Source of the DNA: Salinarimonas chemoclinalis
GTDB lineage: Bacteria > Pseudomonadota > Alphaproteobacteria > Rhizobiales > Beijerinckiaceae
DNA: 64,000 bases
Assembly: GCF_041514305.1 (NCBI RefSeq)
Contig: NZ_JBGMWH010000005.1
Span: forward strand, 170,930 to 234,929
Direction: 5' to 3'
Below, piece by piece: positions 24,470 to 33,231 of the stretch; the first letter of the stretch is position 1; each line of letters starts with the position of its first letter. Under the pieces are notes generated by a model. The model was not told where the DNA came from. It made no database searches and worked only from the letters and a program-made list of their open reading frames with translations. The translations under genes were made by a program, and so were the position numbers.

Positions 24470-25372
24470 ATGCGCCTCCCGCACTCCCCCTCGCGCGGAC
24501 CCGGCAGCCCGGACGTCCAGCCCTTCTACGATGCCGCGACGGGATCGCTGCAATACGTCGTCTCCTGCCCGGACACCAGGCGGGCGGCGATCGTCGATCC
24601 GGTGCTCGAGCTCGATCCGCGCGCGGCCGCGACCCGGACCGACCTCGCGCGGGACATCCTCGCCCATCTCGCCGAGAGGGGCCTCGCGGTGGACTGGATC
24701 CTCGACACGCACCCCCACGCGGATCACCTCTCCGCCGCCGCCTGGCTGAAGGAGCGCACCGGCGCGCCGATCGCCATCGGCGAGCGGGTGCGGCGCGTGC
24801 AGGAGATCTGGCGCGACCTCTACGCCATGGACGACTTCCCCGCCGACGGCTCGCAATGGGACCGGCTGTTCGCCGACGGCGACACGTTCCGCATCGGCGG
24901 GCACGAGGCACGGGTGATGCTGTCGACCGGCCACACGGTCGCGTCGGTCACCTACGTCGTGGGCGACGCCGCCTTCGTGCACGACACGCTGATGATGCCC
25001 GATTCCGGCTCCTCGCGGGCCGATTTCCCGGGTGGGGACGCGGGCGAGCTCTACGATTCGATCATGGCGATCCTCGCCCTGCCCGACGACACGCGCCTCT
25101 TCGTGGGCCACGACTATCAGCCCGGCGGCCGGCCGCCGGCCGGCGAGGCGACGGTCGCCGAGCACAAGGCGTCGAACAAGCACTTCGAGGGCAACCCGTC
25201 GCGGGAGGCGTTCGTGCGCATCCGCTCCGAGCGGGACGCCACGCTGCCCCTGCCCGACCGCATGCTGATGGCGCTCCAGGTCAACATGAACGGCATGCGC
25301 CTTCCGGAGCCCGACGCGAAGGGCCGGCGCATCCTGCGCATCCCACTCGACCGCTTCCCGTTCCACGACTGA
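24470..25372 (+). CDS. metallo-beta-lactamase-fold persulfide dioxygenase-like (ETHE1/Blh) enzyme
   Basis: Encodes 300 residues. The metal motif DTHPHADHLSAAAWL (HxHxDH, His81/His83/Asp85/His86) is near the N-terminus, with further ligands in STGHTVASVTYVV, and LFVGHDYQPGGR. The FYDAATGSLQYVV start and the long C-terminal part are typical of the persulfide dioxygenase/Blh branch rather than of lactamases. Such enzymes oxidise glutathione persulfide to sulfite during sulfide detoxification. ATG 24470 has ATGGAG 7-12 bases upstream; ATG 24458 in frame is less likely because it sits 8 bases from the palindrome. Links to the rhodanese/thiosulfate operon at 5-7 kb are inferred from function. Confidence 0.85.
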   Translation: MRLPHSPSRGPGSPDVQPFYDAATGSLQYVVSCPDTRRAAIVDPVLELDPRAAATRTDLARDILAHLAERGLAVDWILDTHPHADHLSAAAWLKERTGAPIAIGERVRRVQEIWRDLYAMDDFPADGSQWDRLFADGDTFRIGGHEARVMLSTGHTVASVTYVVGDAAFVHDTLMMPDSGSSRADFPGGDAGELYDSIMAILALPDDTRLFVGHDYQPGGRPPAGEATVAEHKASNKHFEGNPSREAFVRIRSERDATLPLPDRMLMALQVNMNGMRLPEPDAKGRRILRIPLDRFPFHD

Positions 25373-25399
25373 GCGCAGCGGTGGAAAACCGCGTGGCCG

Positions 25400-26254
25400 T
25401 CAGCGCAGGGCGGCGACGCGGGCCTTCGCCTCGGTCTCGGGCGTGAGCGCGTTCATGAGGTAGGGGCGCCTCAGGCCGTAGATCTTGTGGAAGACCTTCT
25501 CGACGTCGCGGATGTAGAAGGGCTTGGCGAGCAGCGCCTCGACGCCGAAATGCTTGAGCGCGCCCGGGAGCGTGGTCGCCGGCGAGACGCTCATGATGAG
25601 CAGCTTGGTGTCCGGCGCGACCTCGCGCGCCTGGCAGGCGGTCTCGAGCCCGTCCATCCCCTTCAGGTTCATGTCGAAGAGCGCGAGGTCGTAGCTCGTG
25701 AGCTGCAGCAGCTTGAGGGCGTGGCGGCCGGCGTCGGTCTCGTCGATCTCGAAGGAGAAGCGGCTGCGCTCGAAGATCTTGCGCACCGTCGCCCGCGCGG
25801 TGTCGGCGTGGTCGACGAGGAGGAGGCGCAGGGGCTGGCGCATGCGCCGGTGGTTCTTCAGGAGCGCCGTGACGTGGTCGGCGTCGATCGGCTTCTTGAT
25901 GAACTCGTAGGCGTCGAGCTCGACCGAGAGGTCGACCCAGTGCTTCATCACGCCGTCGGCCATCAGGATCGTGAGCGGTCGCACGCCCTGGTGCCGGGCG
26001 ACCGCCATCGCCTCGGCGCCGGACATGCCCTCCATGTGGACGTTGACGAAGGCGATGTCGGGGCGCTCGGCCGTCAGCGCCTCGAGCGTCTCGCGACCCT
26101 CGGTCGTCTCGATGATCTCCATGCCCGGGTCGAAACCCTTGAGGGTGACGACCAGGCTCAGCCGGGATCCCGCGGCGGGATCGGCGACGAGGACGCGCAC
26201 GGGACGTCGCTCCTCGGCTGCCATGCGCGCCGTCCGCTCGACCATGCCGACCAT
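25400..26254 (-). CDS. tandem receiver-domain response regulator, first domain degenerate
   Basis: Encodes 284 residues (26254 start; ATG 26224 would give 274). Two CheY-like receiver domains: residues about 18-135 and 142-260, with no output domain. The second has the phosphoacceptor in LALFDMNLKGMDG and the conserved Lys in ALLAKPFYIRDV. In the first, the acceptor Asp is replaced by Asn (IAFVNVHMEGMSG), although EFIKKPID keeps the Lys, so it is a pseudo-receiver. It probably acts by protein interaction, like stand-alone or tandem REC proteins in alphaproteobacterial signalling. No kinase is adjacent; it follows xerC in the same direction. Confidence 0.85.
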   Translation of the reverse strand: MVGMVERTARMAAEERRPVRVLVADPAAGSRLSLVVTLKGFDPGMEIIETTEGRETLEALTAERPDIAFVNVHMEGMSGAEAMAVARHQGVRPLTILMADGVMKHWVDLSVELDAYEFIKKPIDADHVTALLKNHRRMRQPLRLLLVDHADTARATVRKIFERSRFSFEIDETDAGRHALKLLQLTSYDLALFDMNLKGMDGLETACQAREVAPDTKLLIMSVSPATTLPGALKHFGVEALLAKPFYIRDVEKVFHKIYGLRRPYLMNALTPETEAKARVAALR

Positions 26255-26281
26255 TCCCCCGTCTCTACTGACGCGCCCGAC

Positions 26282-26312
26282 GGTAACCAGGAATGCTTTG
26301 CAGAAGGTTACC
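26282..26312. promoter_or_regulatory. inverted repeat before the response regulator gene
   Basis: GGTAACC-N17-GGTTACC lies 28 bases upstream of the start, between xerC and the double-receiver gene. Perfect 7-bp arms two helical turns apart suit a dimeric regulator. No family assignment is possible. Confidence 0.45.
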
Positions 26313-26354
26313 CCGGCGGATTCGGCAATTCCGGCGCGCCGAAATCGCCGCGCG

Positions 26355-27290
26355 CTATCTCAGGCGGGCGCGCGGATGCGCCGCTTCGACGGCAGCGAGG
26401 AGGCCCGCCGAATCGACGCGGGTGTAGACCTGCGTCGTCGACAGGGAGGCGTGGCCGAGCAGCTCCTGGATCGCGCGCAGGTCGCCGCCGCGGGCGAGGA
26501 GATGCGTCGCGAAGGAGTGACGCAGCGCGTGCGGCGTCGCCGAATCGGGGAGGCCGAGCGCGCCGCGCAGCCGCGCCATCGCGCCCTGCACGATCCGCGG
26601 GTTGAGCGGCCCGCCCTTCTCGCCGCGAAACAAAGGTGCGTCCGGCGGAAGCGGGTGCGGGCAGGCGGCGAGGTAGGCCGACACCGCCTGCGCGACCGGC
26701 GCGATGATGGGCACGGCGCGGGTGCGCCCGCCCTTGCCGACGACGGTGAGCGTCGCGCCCGCGACGACCGGCGCGTCCCGCCGCAGGATGCCGAGCGCCT
26801 CCGAGATGCGCAGACCCGCCCCGTAGAGGAGCGCGAGCACGGCGGCGTCGCGCACCAGCACCCAGGTCGGGCGGTCCTCGTCGGCGCGCAGGTCCGGGTC
26901 GGTCAGCGCGATCGCCGCGGCGGGGGCGACGGGGCGGGGCAGGTCGCGCCTGCGCCGCGGTCCGCGCACGGAGGCGACGCCCGCCATCTCGACCCCCGTC
27001 TCCCGCGAGAGCGCGCGCACGAAGCCGCGCACGGCGGAGAGCTTGCGCGAGAGCGTCGCGTCCACGGCGCCGCCGGCCCGGCGCGCGGCGAGGAATGCGC
27101 GCAGGTCCCGCGCCGGCAGCGCCGCGAGCGCGGCCGCGTCCGGCGGCCCGCCGAGATGCTCGGCGAGGAACGTCAGGCACTGCCGGATGTCGCGGCCGTA
27201 GGCCTCGATCGTTCGCGGCGAGTACCGGCGCTCGGTGGCGAGCGCGACGAGATGGGCGCGCAGCGCGGCGTCGACGGCGGGGGCGATCAT
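26355..27290 (-). CDS. xerC: tyrosine recombinase XerC
   Basis: Encodes 311 residues. An N-terminal SAM-like core-binding domain (about 10-100; RRYSPRTIEAYGRDIRQCL) precedes the catalytic domain, in which the conserved set is complete: Arg in YGAGLRISEAL, HALRHSFATHLL (His-x-x-Arg), GHASLSTTQ (His) and the nucleophile in VYTRV. With XerD it resolves chromosome dimers at dif. Its position beside priA is common in alphaproteobacteria and supports the XerC rather than phage-integrase assignment. ATG 27290 gives the usual length. Confidence 0.93.
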   Translation of the reverse strand: MIAPAVDAALRAHLVALATERRYSPRTIEAYGRDIRQCLTFLAEHLGGPPDAAALAALPARDLRAFLAARRAGGAVDATLSRKLSAVRGFVRALSRETGVEMAGVASVRGPRRRRDLPRPVAPAAAIALTDPDLRADEDRPTWVLVRDAAVLALLYGAGLRISEALGILRRDAPVVAGATLTVVGKGGRTRAVPIIAPVAQAVSAYLAACPHPLPPDAPLFRGEKGGPLNPRIVQGAMARLRGALGLPDSATPHALRHSFATHLLARGGDLRAIQELLGHASLSTTQVYTRVDSAGLLAAVEAAHPRARLR

Positions 27291-27343
27291 GGGGCGGGTC
27301 CGGCAGGTCGTCCGCCGACAGTCGTACCGGGCGCGACGCGGTT

Positions 27344-27366
27344 CCCCTCTCCCTCGTGGAGAGGGG
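27344..27366 (+). repeat. REP-like palindromic unit, copy A
   Basis: CCCCTCTCC-CTCGT-GGAGAGGGG, a perfect 9-bp stem with 5-base loop. Similarity to copy B continues on the loop-distal side through GGGGTGTGGGGCGT (to about 27382). The two copies lie in opposite orientation about 110 bases apart, the arrangement of bacterial REP/BIME elements. Confidence 0.8.
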
Positions 27367-27474
27367 CTAGGGGTGTGGGGCGTCGTGCGGAGCTCGACCA
27401 TGCCGCGACTGAGGATGCCGCATGTGCAGTTCGTCCTCGGCGTCGCGACGATCCGGCACGCCCCGCACCCCCGA

Positions 27475-27497
27475 CCCCTCTCCACGAGGGAGAGGGG
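27475..27497 (-). repeat. REP-like palindromic unit, copy B (inverted)
   Basis: CCCCTCTCC-ACGAG-GGAGAGGGG, the reverse complement of copy A including the flanking ACGCCCCGCACCCCCGA (27459-27474), with a few substitutions. Pairing of copies A and B would give a long imperfect stem of more than 35 bp. Confidence 0.8.
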
Positions 27498-27677
27498 AGA
27501 GCGTCGGCGGCCCGCATCGTCCGATCGCCCGAACGTTCCGGGCGAGGGCCGACATGGTCCCGGAGCCGTCGTGCGGGGATGCGGGCGATCATGGGGCGCG
27601 GCTCGGTATGGCGCGGGTCGTCGACATGGCGTAAGTCTCGTCGCCCAGGCTCACCAAACCGTCAACGCCGCCCGCCC

Positions 27678-29858
27678 ATGGTCCAGACGCTGGCGGACGT
27701 CCTCGTCCCGCTGCCCCTCGACACGCTGTTCAGCTACCGGGTTCCGGACGGGATGGCGCTCGTGCCCGGCCAGCCGGTGCGCGTCCCCTTCGGCCCGCGC
27801 GAGGCGGTGGGCGTCGTCTGGGCCCTGCGCGAGGGCGCGGGGGCGAACCTGAAGACGCTCGCCGGCCCGATCGACGCGCCGATCCTGCCCGAGAGCCTGC
27901 GCGCGCTCCTCGACTTCGTCGCGCACTGGACGCTCGCCCCGAAGGGTGCCGTCCTGCCGATGGCGCTCAAGCTCGCGGACGCGAGCCGGCCCGAGACGCC
28001 CCGCGTCGGCGTGCGCGCGACGGGTGCACCGCCCAGGCGCACGACGCCCGCGCGCGCGCGGGTCCTCGCCGTCGCGGCGGACGGCGCGGCGCGGGCGAAG
28101 CGCGAGCTCGCGCTCGCCGCCGGCGTCAGCGCGAGCGTCGTCGACGGGCTCGTCGACGAGGGCGCACTCGAGACGCTCGCGCTGCTCGACCCGAGACCGC
28201 CCGCGCCCGACCCGGACCACGCGCCGGCGACGCTCTCGGACGCCCAGCGCGCCGCAGCGGAGGCGCTCGCCGCCGCGGTGCGCGAGACGGCATCGGGCGT
28301 GCCTACGCCGATCCTGCTCGAGGGCGTCACCGGCTCGGGCAAGACCGAGGCCTACTTCGAGGCGATCGCGCAGGCCCTGCGCCTGGGCGGCCAGAGCCTC
28401 GTGCTGATGCCGGAGATCGCGCTCACCTCCGGCTTCCTCGACCGCTTCGCGGCGCGCTTCGGCGTGCGCCCCGCCGCCTGGCATTCGGGCGTGACGGGCA
28501 GGCGCCGCGAGCGGCTCTACGCCGACATCGCGTCCGGCGCCGCGAAGGTCGTCGTCGGCGCGCGCTCGGCGCTGTTCCTGCCCTACGCCGACCTGAAGCT
28601 CGTCGTCGTCGACGAGGAGCACGACGCCGGCTACAAGCAGGAGGACGGCGTCCACTACCACGCCCGCGACATGGCGGTGATCCGCGGCCGGCTCGAGCCC
28701 GCCGCCGTGGTGCTGGCCTCGGCCACGCCCTCGCTCGAGACGCGGGTCAACGCCGAGCGCGGCCGCTACGCCCACATCCGCCTGCCCGAGCGCTTCGGCG
28801 GGCGCACGCTCCCCGACATCGCGACCATCGACATGCGCCGGCATGGGCCGCCGCAGGGCCGCTGGATCGCACCGCCGCTCGCCGCCGCGATCGAGGCGGC
28901 GACCGCGCGCGGCGAGCAGGCGCTGCTCTTCCTCAACCGCCGGGGCTTCGCGCCGCTGACGCTGTGTCGCGCCTGCGGGCATCGCTACGAGTGCCCCAAC
29001 TGCACCGCCTGGCTCGTCGAACACCGCTTCCGCCGCGCGCTGGTGTGCCACCATTGCGGCCACGTCGAACGCACGCCGGAGCATTGCCCCTCCTGTGGCG
29101 GCGTGGACACGATCGTACCCTGCGGCCCGGGCGTCGAGCGCATCGCCGAGGAGGTGGCGACGCTGTTTCCGGACAAGCGTGCGATCACGCTCTCGTCCGA
29201 TTTCCCCGGCGGAGCCGAGCGGCTACGCGACGAGCTCGACGCCATCGCGTCCGGCGCCTGCGACATCGTCGTCGGAACGCAGCTCGTGGCGAAGGGGCAC
29301 AATTTCCCGCTCCTGTCGGTGGTGGGCGTGATCGACGCCGATATCGGGCTGACCTCCGGCGACCCGCGGGCCGCCGAGCGCACCTTCCAGCTCCTCCAGC
29401 AGGTGACGGGCCGAGCCGGTCGCGGCCGGGCGGCCGGGCGGGCGTATCTCCAGACGTTCCAGCCGACGCACCCGGTGATCGCCGCCCTCGTCTCGGGCGA
29501 CGCGGAGCGCTTCTACGCGGAGGAGACGGCCCAGCGCGAGGCGGCGCGCCTGCCGCCCTTCGGCCGCCTCGCGGCGCTCGTCGTCACGGGCGCGGACAAG
29601 GAGGCGACCCACGTCCACGCCCGTGCGCTGGTGCGCGCCGCCCACGCCATGGGCGTGCTCGACGCCGACCTCTCGGTGCTCGGCCCGGCGGAAGCCCCCA
29701 TCGCCATGATCCGCGGCCGCCACCGCGTGCGCATCCTCGTGCGCGCCGCGCGCACCCGCGACCTCCAGGGCTTCCTGCGCGACTGGCTCGCCGCGGGCCC
29801 GAAGCCGACCGGCGGCATCCGCGTGCAGGTGGACGTGGACCCGCAGAGCTTCCTGTAG
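27678..29858 (+). CDS. priA: primosomal protein N' (replication restart helicase PriA)
   Basis: Encodes 726 residues, the usual PriA length. N-terminal DNA-binding domain (LPLDTLFSYRVPDG, about 12-100), then a superfamily 2 helicase core with Walker A GVTGSGKTEAYF, Walker B VVDEEHDAGYKQ and motif III SATPSLET. The zinc-binding insertion is complete with CRACGHRYECPNC and CHHCGHVERTPEHCPSC. It recognises stalled forks and reloads the replisome. ATG 27678 gives the family N-terminus. The very long open frame upstream of this start is not coding. Confidence 0.96.
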   Translation: MVQTLADVLVPLPLDTLFSYRVPDGMALVPGQPVRVPFGPREAVGVVWALREGAGANLKTLAGPIDAPILPESLRALLDFVAHWTLAPKGAVLPMALKLADASRPETPRVGVRATGAPPRRTTPARARVLAVAADGAARAKRELALAAGVSASVVDGLVDEGALETLALLDPRPPAPDPDHAPATLSDAQRAAAEALAAAVRETASGVPTPILLEGVTGSGKTEAYFEAIAQALRLGGQSLVLMPEIALTSGFLDRFAARFGVRPAAWHSGVTGRRRERLYADIASGAAKVVVGARSALFLPYADLKLVVVDEEHDAGYKQEDGVHYHARDMAVIRGRLEPAAVVLASATPSLETRVNAERGRYAHIRLPERFGGRTLPDIATIDMRRHGPPQGRWIAPPLAAAIEAATARGEQALLFLNRRGFAPLTLCRACGHRYECPNCTAWLVEHRFRRALVCHHCGHVERTPEHCPSCGGVDTIVPCGPGVERIAEEVATLFPDKRAITLSSDFPGGAERLRDELDAIASGACDIVVGTQLVAKGHNFPLLSVVGVIDADIGLTSGDPRAAERTFQLLQQVTGRAGRGRAAGRAYLQTFQPTHPVIAALVSGDAERFYAEETAQREAARLPPFGRLAALVVTGADKEATHVHARALVRAAHAMGVLDADLSVLGPAEAPIAMIRGRHRVRILVRAARTRDLQGFLRDWLAAGPKPTGGIRVQVDVDPQSFL

Positions 29859-29900
29859 AGGCCGTCCTCACGCTCCGCCGTCCGAACACGCGCGCTGCCC

Positions 29901-29918
29901 CCCGTCCTCGTGGACGGG
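29901..29918. terminator. bidirectional hairpin between priA and GGDEF/EAL gene
   Basis: CCCGTCC-TCGT-GGACGGG lies between the convergent genes priA and the diguanylate protein. No T-run follows, so termination would be hairpin-only or Rho-assisted. The loop and neighbouring bases resemble the REP-like units near xerC. Confidence 0.5.
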
Positions 29919-29949
29919 AGGCCTCTCGCCGGCAGGGTGCCTCCGACGC

Positions 29950-31773
29950 TCAGGCCGCCGACACCGTCCGCGCGGCGGGCGTCGTCGTCGGCCGGCCGAG
30001 CCGGCGGTACAGCTCGCGCGCGATCTCGGGTGCTTCGGCGCGGCCGAAGAGGAAGCCCTGGCCGAGCGTGCAGCCCATGGCGCGCAGATCCTCCGCCTGG
30101 CGCATCGTCTCGATGCCCTCGGCGATCAGCTTGAGCGAGAGACCGCGCGAGATCGACAGGAGCGCCTCGACGATGGTGCGTGCCCGCGGGTCCGTGCGCA
30201 TGCGCGAGACGAAGGCGCGGTCGATCTTGATGACGTCGACCGGCAGCTCGAGCAGGTGCGTCAGCGAGGCGAAGCCCGTGCCGAAATCGTCGAGCGCCAC
30301 GCGCACGCCCCGGCGCTTGAGGGCGGCGAGCGTCGTCGTCACCGCCCGGTCGCCGGCGCGCATGACGGCGTTCTCGGTGATCTCGACCGACATGCGCGAG
30401 GGCGCGATGCCGGCGCGCTCGCAGGCGCGGGCGAGGCGCCGGTCGAGCCCGCCGCGGGCGAGGTCGAAGGCGGTGACGTTGACGCCGATCCTCGGCGCGC
30501 CGACGCCGGCGTCGTCCCAGGCGCGGATCGTCGCCGCCACCCGCGCGAGCGTCGCGTCGGTGATGGCGCACGCGATGCCGGCGTCGTCGAGCGCTGCCTG
30601 GAAGGCGCCGGCGGTGACCACGACCCCGTCGTCCCGGCGCATGCGCGCGAGCGCTTCCATGGCGACGATGCGTCCGTCGGAGAGGTCGACGATCGGCTGC
30701 AGCCAGGTGGTCATGCGCTCGTCCGCGAGCGCGGCGCCGACCTCGCGGATGGCGTCGAGCCGCGAGCCGATGGCGGTGCGCATGCCCTCCTTGTACATCA
30801 TGTAGCTGCCGCGCCGCTCGGCCTTGGCGTGGTAGAGCGCGAGGTCCGCCTTGCGGCGCAGCTCGCCGGTCTCGTGATCGATCGCCGCGCCGATCGTCAC
30901 GCTCGGCGCGCCGAGGGCGGTCGCGTCCTGCGGCAGCGCCCGCAGGCGCCGGAAGATCGAGGAGGCGAGCGCGCGCAGCCCCTGGGGCGTGGCGGTGACG
31001 GGGCGCACGAGCGCGAACTCGTCGCCGCCGATCCGGTAGGCGCGGATGCCGCCGTCGAGCCCCGCGAGCACCGAAGCGACCGAGGCGACGAGCGCGTCTC
31101 CGGCCGCGTGGCCGAGGGTGTCGTTGACGATCTTGAGCCCGTCGACGTCGACGAGCAGCAGGCCGGTGGCGCACGGCCCGCGCCCGGCGAGCGCCCCGAG
31201 GTCCTCCTCGAAGGCGGTGCGGTTGGGCAGGCCGGTGAGCTGGTCCGCCAGCGCGATCCGCCGATTGCGGGCGATCAGCAGGTCGTGCTCCATCGCGATG
31301 GAGCACAGGTGCGTGCAGCGCTCGATGATGGCGCGGTGCGCCGGCGCCGGACCGCGGCATTCGCGATAGTAGAGCGCGAAGGTGCCGAGCACCCGCCCGT
31401 CCGCTCCGCGCACCGGCCGCGACCAGCAGGCGGCGAGGCCCGCATCGAGCGCGAGGTGCGCGTACCCCTCCCAGAGCGGATCGGTCGCTATGTCCCGGAC
31501 GAGCACTTCCCGGCCCAGGAAGGCGGCCGTTCCGCAGGAGCCGGCCTTCGGGCCGATCGGAACGCCGTCGATCGAGGCGGAGTAGTCCGCCGGCAGGCTG
31601 GGCGCCGCGACGGGGCGCAGCCGCCGCTCGTCGTCGATGGCGAGGACGGAGCAGACGACGGAGGCGTCGTGCGCCTCCACCAGCCGGCACAACCGCTCGG
31701 CCAGGTCGCGCAGCGGCACGCCCCGCGCCACGAGCTCGAGAATCTCGTTCTGTATCGCCTGCAACGCCTGCAT
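29950..31773 (-). CDS. GAF-GGDEF-EAL cyclic-di-GMP signalling protein
   Basis: Encodes 607 residues. A GAF sensor domain (about 15-160; KAGSCGTAAFLGREVLVRDI is typical of bacterial GAF domains) is followed by a GGDEF domain with an intact RIGGDEFAL at 247-255, and an EAL domain (about 345-595) with MEALARM at 372-378 and the downstream LDDFGTGFASL and KIDRAFV motifs. Both cyclase and phosphodiesterase sites look intact, so it could make or degrade c-di-GMP depending on the GAF ligand. ATG 31773 is preferred; longer starts to 31863 add a region without features. It may link to flagellar or surface adhesin genes nearby. Confidence 0.9.
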   Translation of the reverse strand: MQALQAIQNEILELVARGVPLRDLAERLCRLVEAHDASVVCSVLAIDDERRLRPVAAPSLPADYSASIDGVPIGPKAGSCGTAAFLGREVLVRDIATDPLWEGYAHLALDAGLAACWSRPVRGADGRVLGTFALYYRECRGPAPAHRAIIERCTHLCSIAMEHDLLIARNRRIALADQLTGLPNRTAFEEDLGALAGRGPCATGLLLVDVDGLKIVNDTLGHAAGDALVASVASVLAGLDGGIRAYRIGGDEFALVRPVTATPQGLRALASSIFRRLRALPQDATALGAPSVTIGAAIDHETGELRRKADLALYHAKAERRGSYMMYKEGMRTAIGSRLDAIREVGAALADERMTTWLQPIVDLSDGRIVAMEALARMRRDDGVVVTAGAFQAALDDAGIACAITDATLARVAATIRAWDDAGVGAPRIGVNVTAFDLARGGLDRRLARACERAGIAPSRMSVEITENAVMRAGDRAVTTTLAALKRRGVRVALDDFGTGFASLTHLLELPVDVIKIDRAFVSRMRTDPRARTIVEALLSISRGLSLKLIAEGIETMRQAEDLRAMGCTLGQGFLFGRAEAPEIARELYRRLGRPTTTPAARTVSAA

Positions 31774-31872
31774 ACCCGTCCCGCCACACCTTCCCGAGCG
31801 CGGGCACCATGCCCGGGAAGAGTGAACAAAGGGCTGCGGCGTGAGCGGAAACGTCGATTGCACGAGGTAGGC

Positions 31873-33231
31873 CTAGGCCGCGGTCACGTGGCTGTGGCCG
31901 AAGAAGGCGGGGTAGAGGCACAGATCGCGCACCAGCCGGTGGCTGCCGCGCTCGAAGACGTAGAGGTTCTCCCAGTAGCCGGTGACGGCGTAGTGGACGC
32001 CGTCCGGCAGCAGGGTGATCCCGCAGGGGAAGCGCAGGCCGACGCCGCGCCCGTCGAGCCGCGAGACGGTCTCGCCCGAGGCGCCGTCGAAGGCCATCAC
32101 CGCGTGGGCGCTGGGGAAGGTCGCGATCGCCTGGTCGTGGATCGGGTCGTAGACGATCGAGAGCCCGTGGCGCATCAGCGCGCGATCGGCGGCGGAGCCC
32201 ATCGGCTGCGCCGTCATCGCGCCGCGCCGCGCGCCGCCGGCGAGCTTCAGCGTCGCCGCCGGGAGGTAGGCGATGCCCGGCTCGCTCGTGATGTCGACGC
32301 CCTCGGCGAGCGCGTCGCCCGCCGTCACCCGCGCGAGGTCCGCCTCGCTGCCGAGCCGCGCCTGGATGGCGAAGATGCGCGCGAGCCCGCCCACCGCGAG
32401 GTGGCGCACCTCGAGGTCGCGCGTGCTCGTCACCCGCTTGTCGAGGAGGCGCCCGTCGGCCATGTCGACGATGGTGACGCTCGCCTCCACGACGTGGCGG
32501 GGCACGGCGAGCGAGCGCTCGCCGTCGCGCGGGAGCGAGCCGTAGTTCGCCGCCACGAGGTAGCGCCCGTTCTCGACGAGGACGATCTCGTGCGGGTCGA
32601 TGCCGTGGGTGGAGTAGCTCTCGCGCACCCGCAGCGTGTCGGCGTCGCGGATGGTGATGCGCCCGAAATGGGCGTCGATCGGCCCGCCGTCGCGGGCTCG
32701 TCGCGGGGCGCGCTCGGAGATCAGCACGCTGCGCCCGTCGTCGAGATACGCCGCGTGCCCGCCGCCGCGCCAGCCCTCGCCGAAGGCGGGGGCGCTCGCC
32801 ACGAGATCGAGCGTCAGCGGGTCGAAGGCGACCTGGTCGGCGGCCTCGAAGCCGCACAGCACGCCGACGCTGCGGTCGGGCGCGATGGCGACGTCGTGGG
32901 CGTGGGCGGGCAGGAGCGCCTGGCGCACGCCGCCGTCCATGCCGATGCGGGAGAGCAGCCGATGGGGCTTGCTGGGGTCGCGCACGGCGCGGGCGATCCG
33001 CCGGTTCGCGACGAGGGGCACGCCGTTGGCGGTCGCCGCGCCCGGCTCGTAGCCGGGCACCCAGACCGCCGCGCCGGCGAGGTCGCCGGGGACGCGCCGG
33101 GCCGCCGGGGACGGGAGCGCCGCCCCGCCCGGCGTCTCGCAGCCGCCGAGGCCGGCGGCGAGGCCGAGCCCCGCCGCCATCCGCAGGAAGCGACGCCGGT
33201 CCAAGGGGGCGCTCTCCACGGCGGCGCTCAA
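31873..33231 (-). CDS. Tat-exported lipoprotein, DUF1513 beta-propeller-like
   Basis: Encodes 452 residues from a TTG start that overlaps the stop of the preceding gene (TTGA); GTG 33219 is an alternative. The N-terminus has a twin-arginine motif (LDRRRFLRMAAGLGLAAG) ending in a Cys (GLGGCE), so it is a Tat substrate and probably lipidated. The rest matches DUF1513: repeated strands such as VGVLCGFEAADQVAFDP and AAYLDDGRSVLISE, a propeller-like pattern, with GIDPHEIVL in the middle. The family is of unknown function. It is the last gene of the cassette with the Lgt-like protein and two polyglycine proteins. Confidence 0.8.
   Translation of the reverse strand: MSAAVESAPLDRRRFLRMAAGLGLAAGLGGCETPGGAALPSPAARRVPGDLAGAAVWVPGYEPGAATANGVPLVANRRIARAVRDPSKPHRLLSRIGMDGGVRQALLPAHAHDVAIAPDRSVGVLCGFEAADQVAFDPLTLDLVASAPAFGEGWRGGGHAAYLDDGRSVLISERAPRRARDGGPIDAHFGRITIRDADTLRVRESYSTHGIDPHEIVLVENGRYLVAANYGSLPRDGERSLAVPRHVVEASVTIVDMADGRLLDKRVTSTRDLEVRHLAVGGLARIFAIQARLGSEADLARVTAGDALAEGVDITSEPGIAYLPAATLKLAGGARRGAMTAQPMGSAADRALMRHGLSIVYDPIHDQAIATFPSAHAVMAFDGASGETVSRLDGRGVGLRFPCGITLLPDGVHYAVTGYWENLYVFERGSHRLVRDLCLYPAFFGHSHVTAA

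Larger units (their letters stand above)
27291..27677. other. xerC-priA divergent intergenic region with palindromic elements
   Basis: 387 bases without a gene. It is dominated by two inverted copies of a hairpin-forming repeat (27344-27366 and 27475-27497) and must also hold the divergent promoters of xerC and priA, which are not obvious. Confidence 0.6.

Noticed and set aside
26355..27290. Integrase of a mobile element
   Set aside because: Sequence pattern, length and the priA neighbour fit housekeeping XerC; no flanking att-like repeats or cargo.
25971..27677. Long N-terminal extension of PriA reading back across xerC and the regulator gene
   Set aside because: ATG 27678 gives the correct PriA N-terminus and length; the rest is antisense to good genes.
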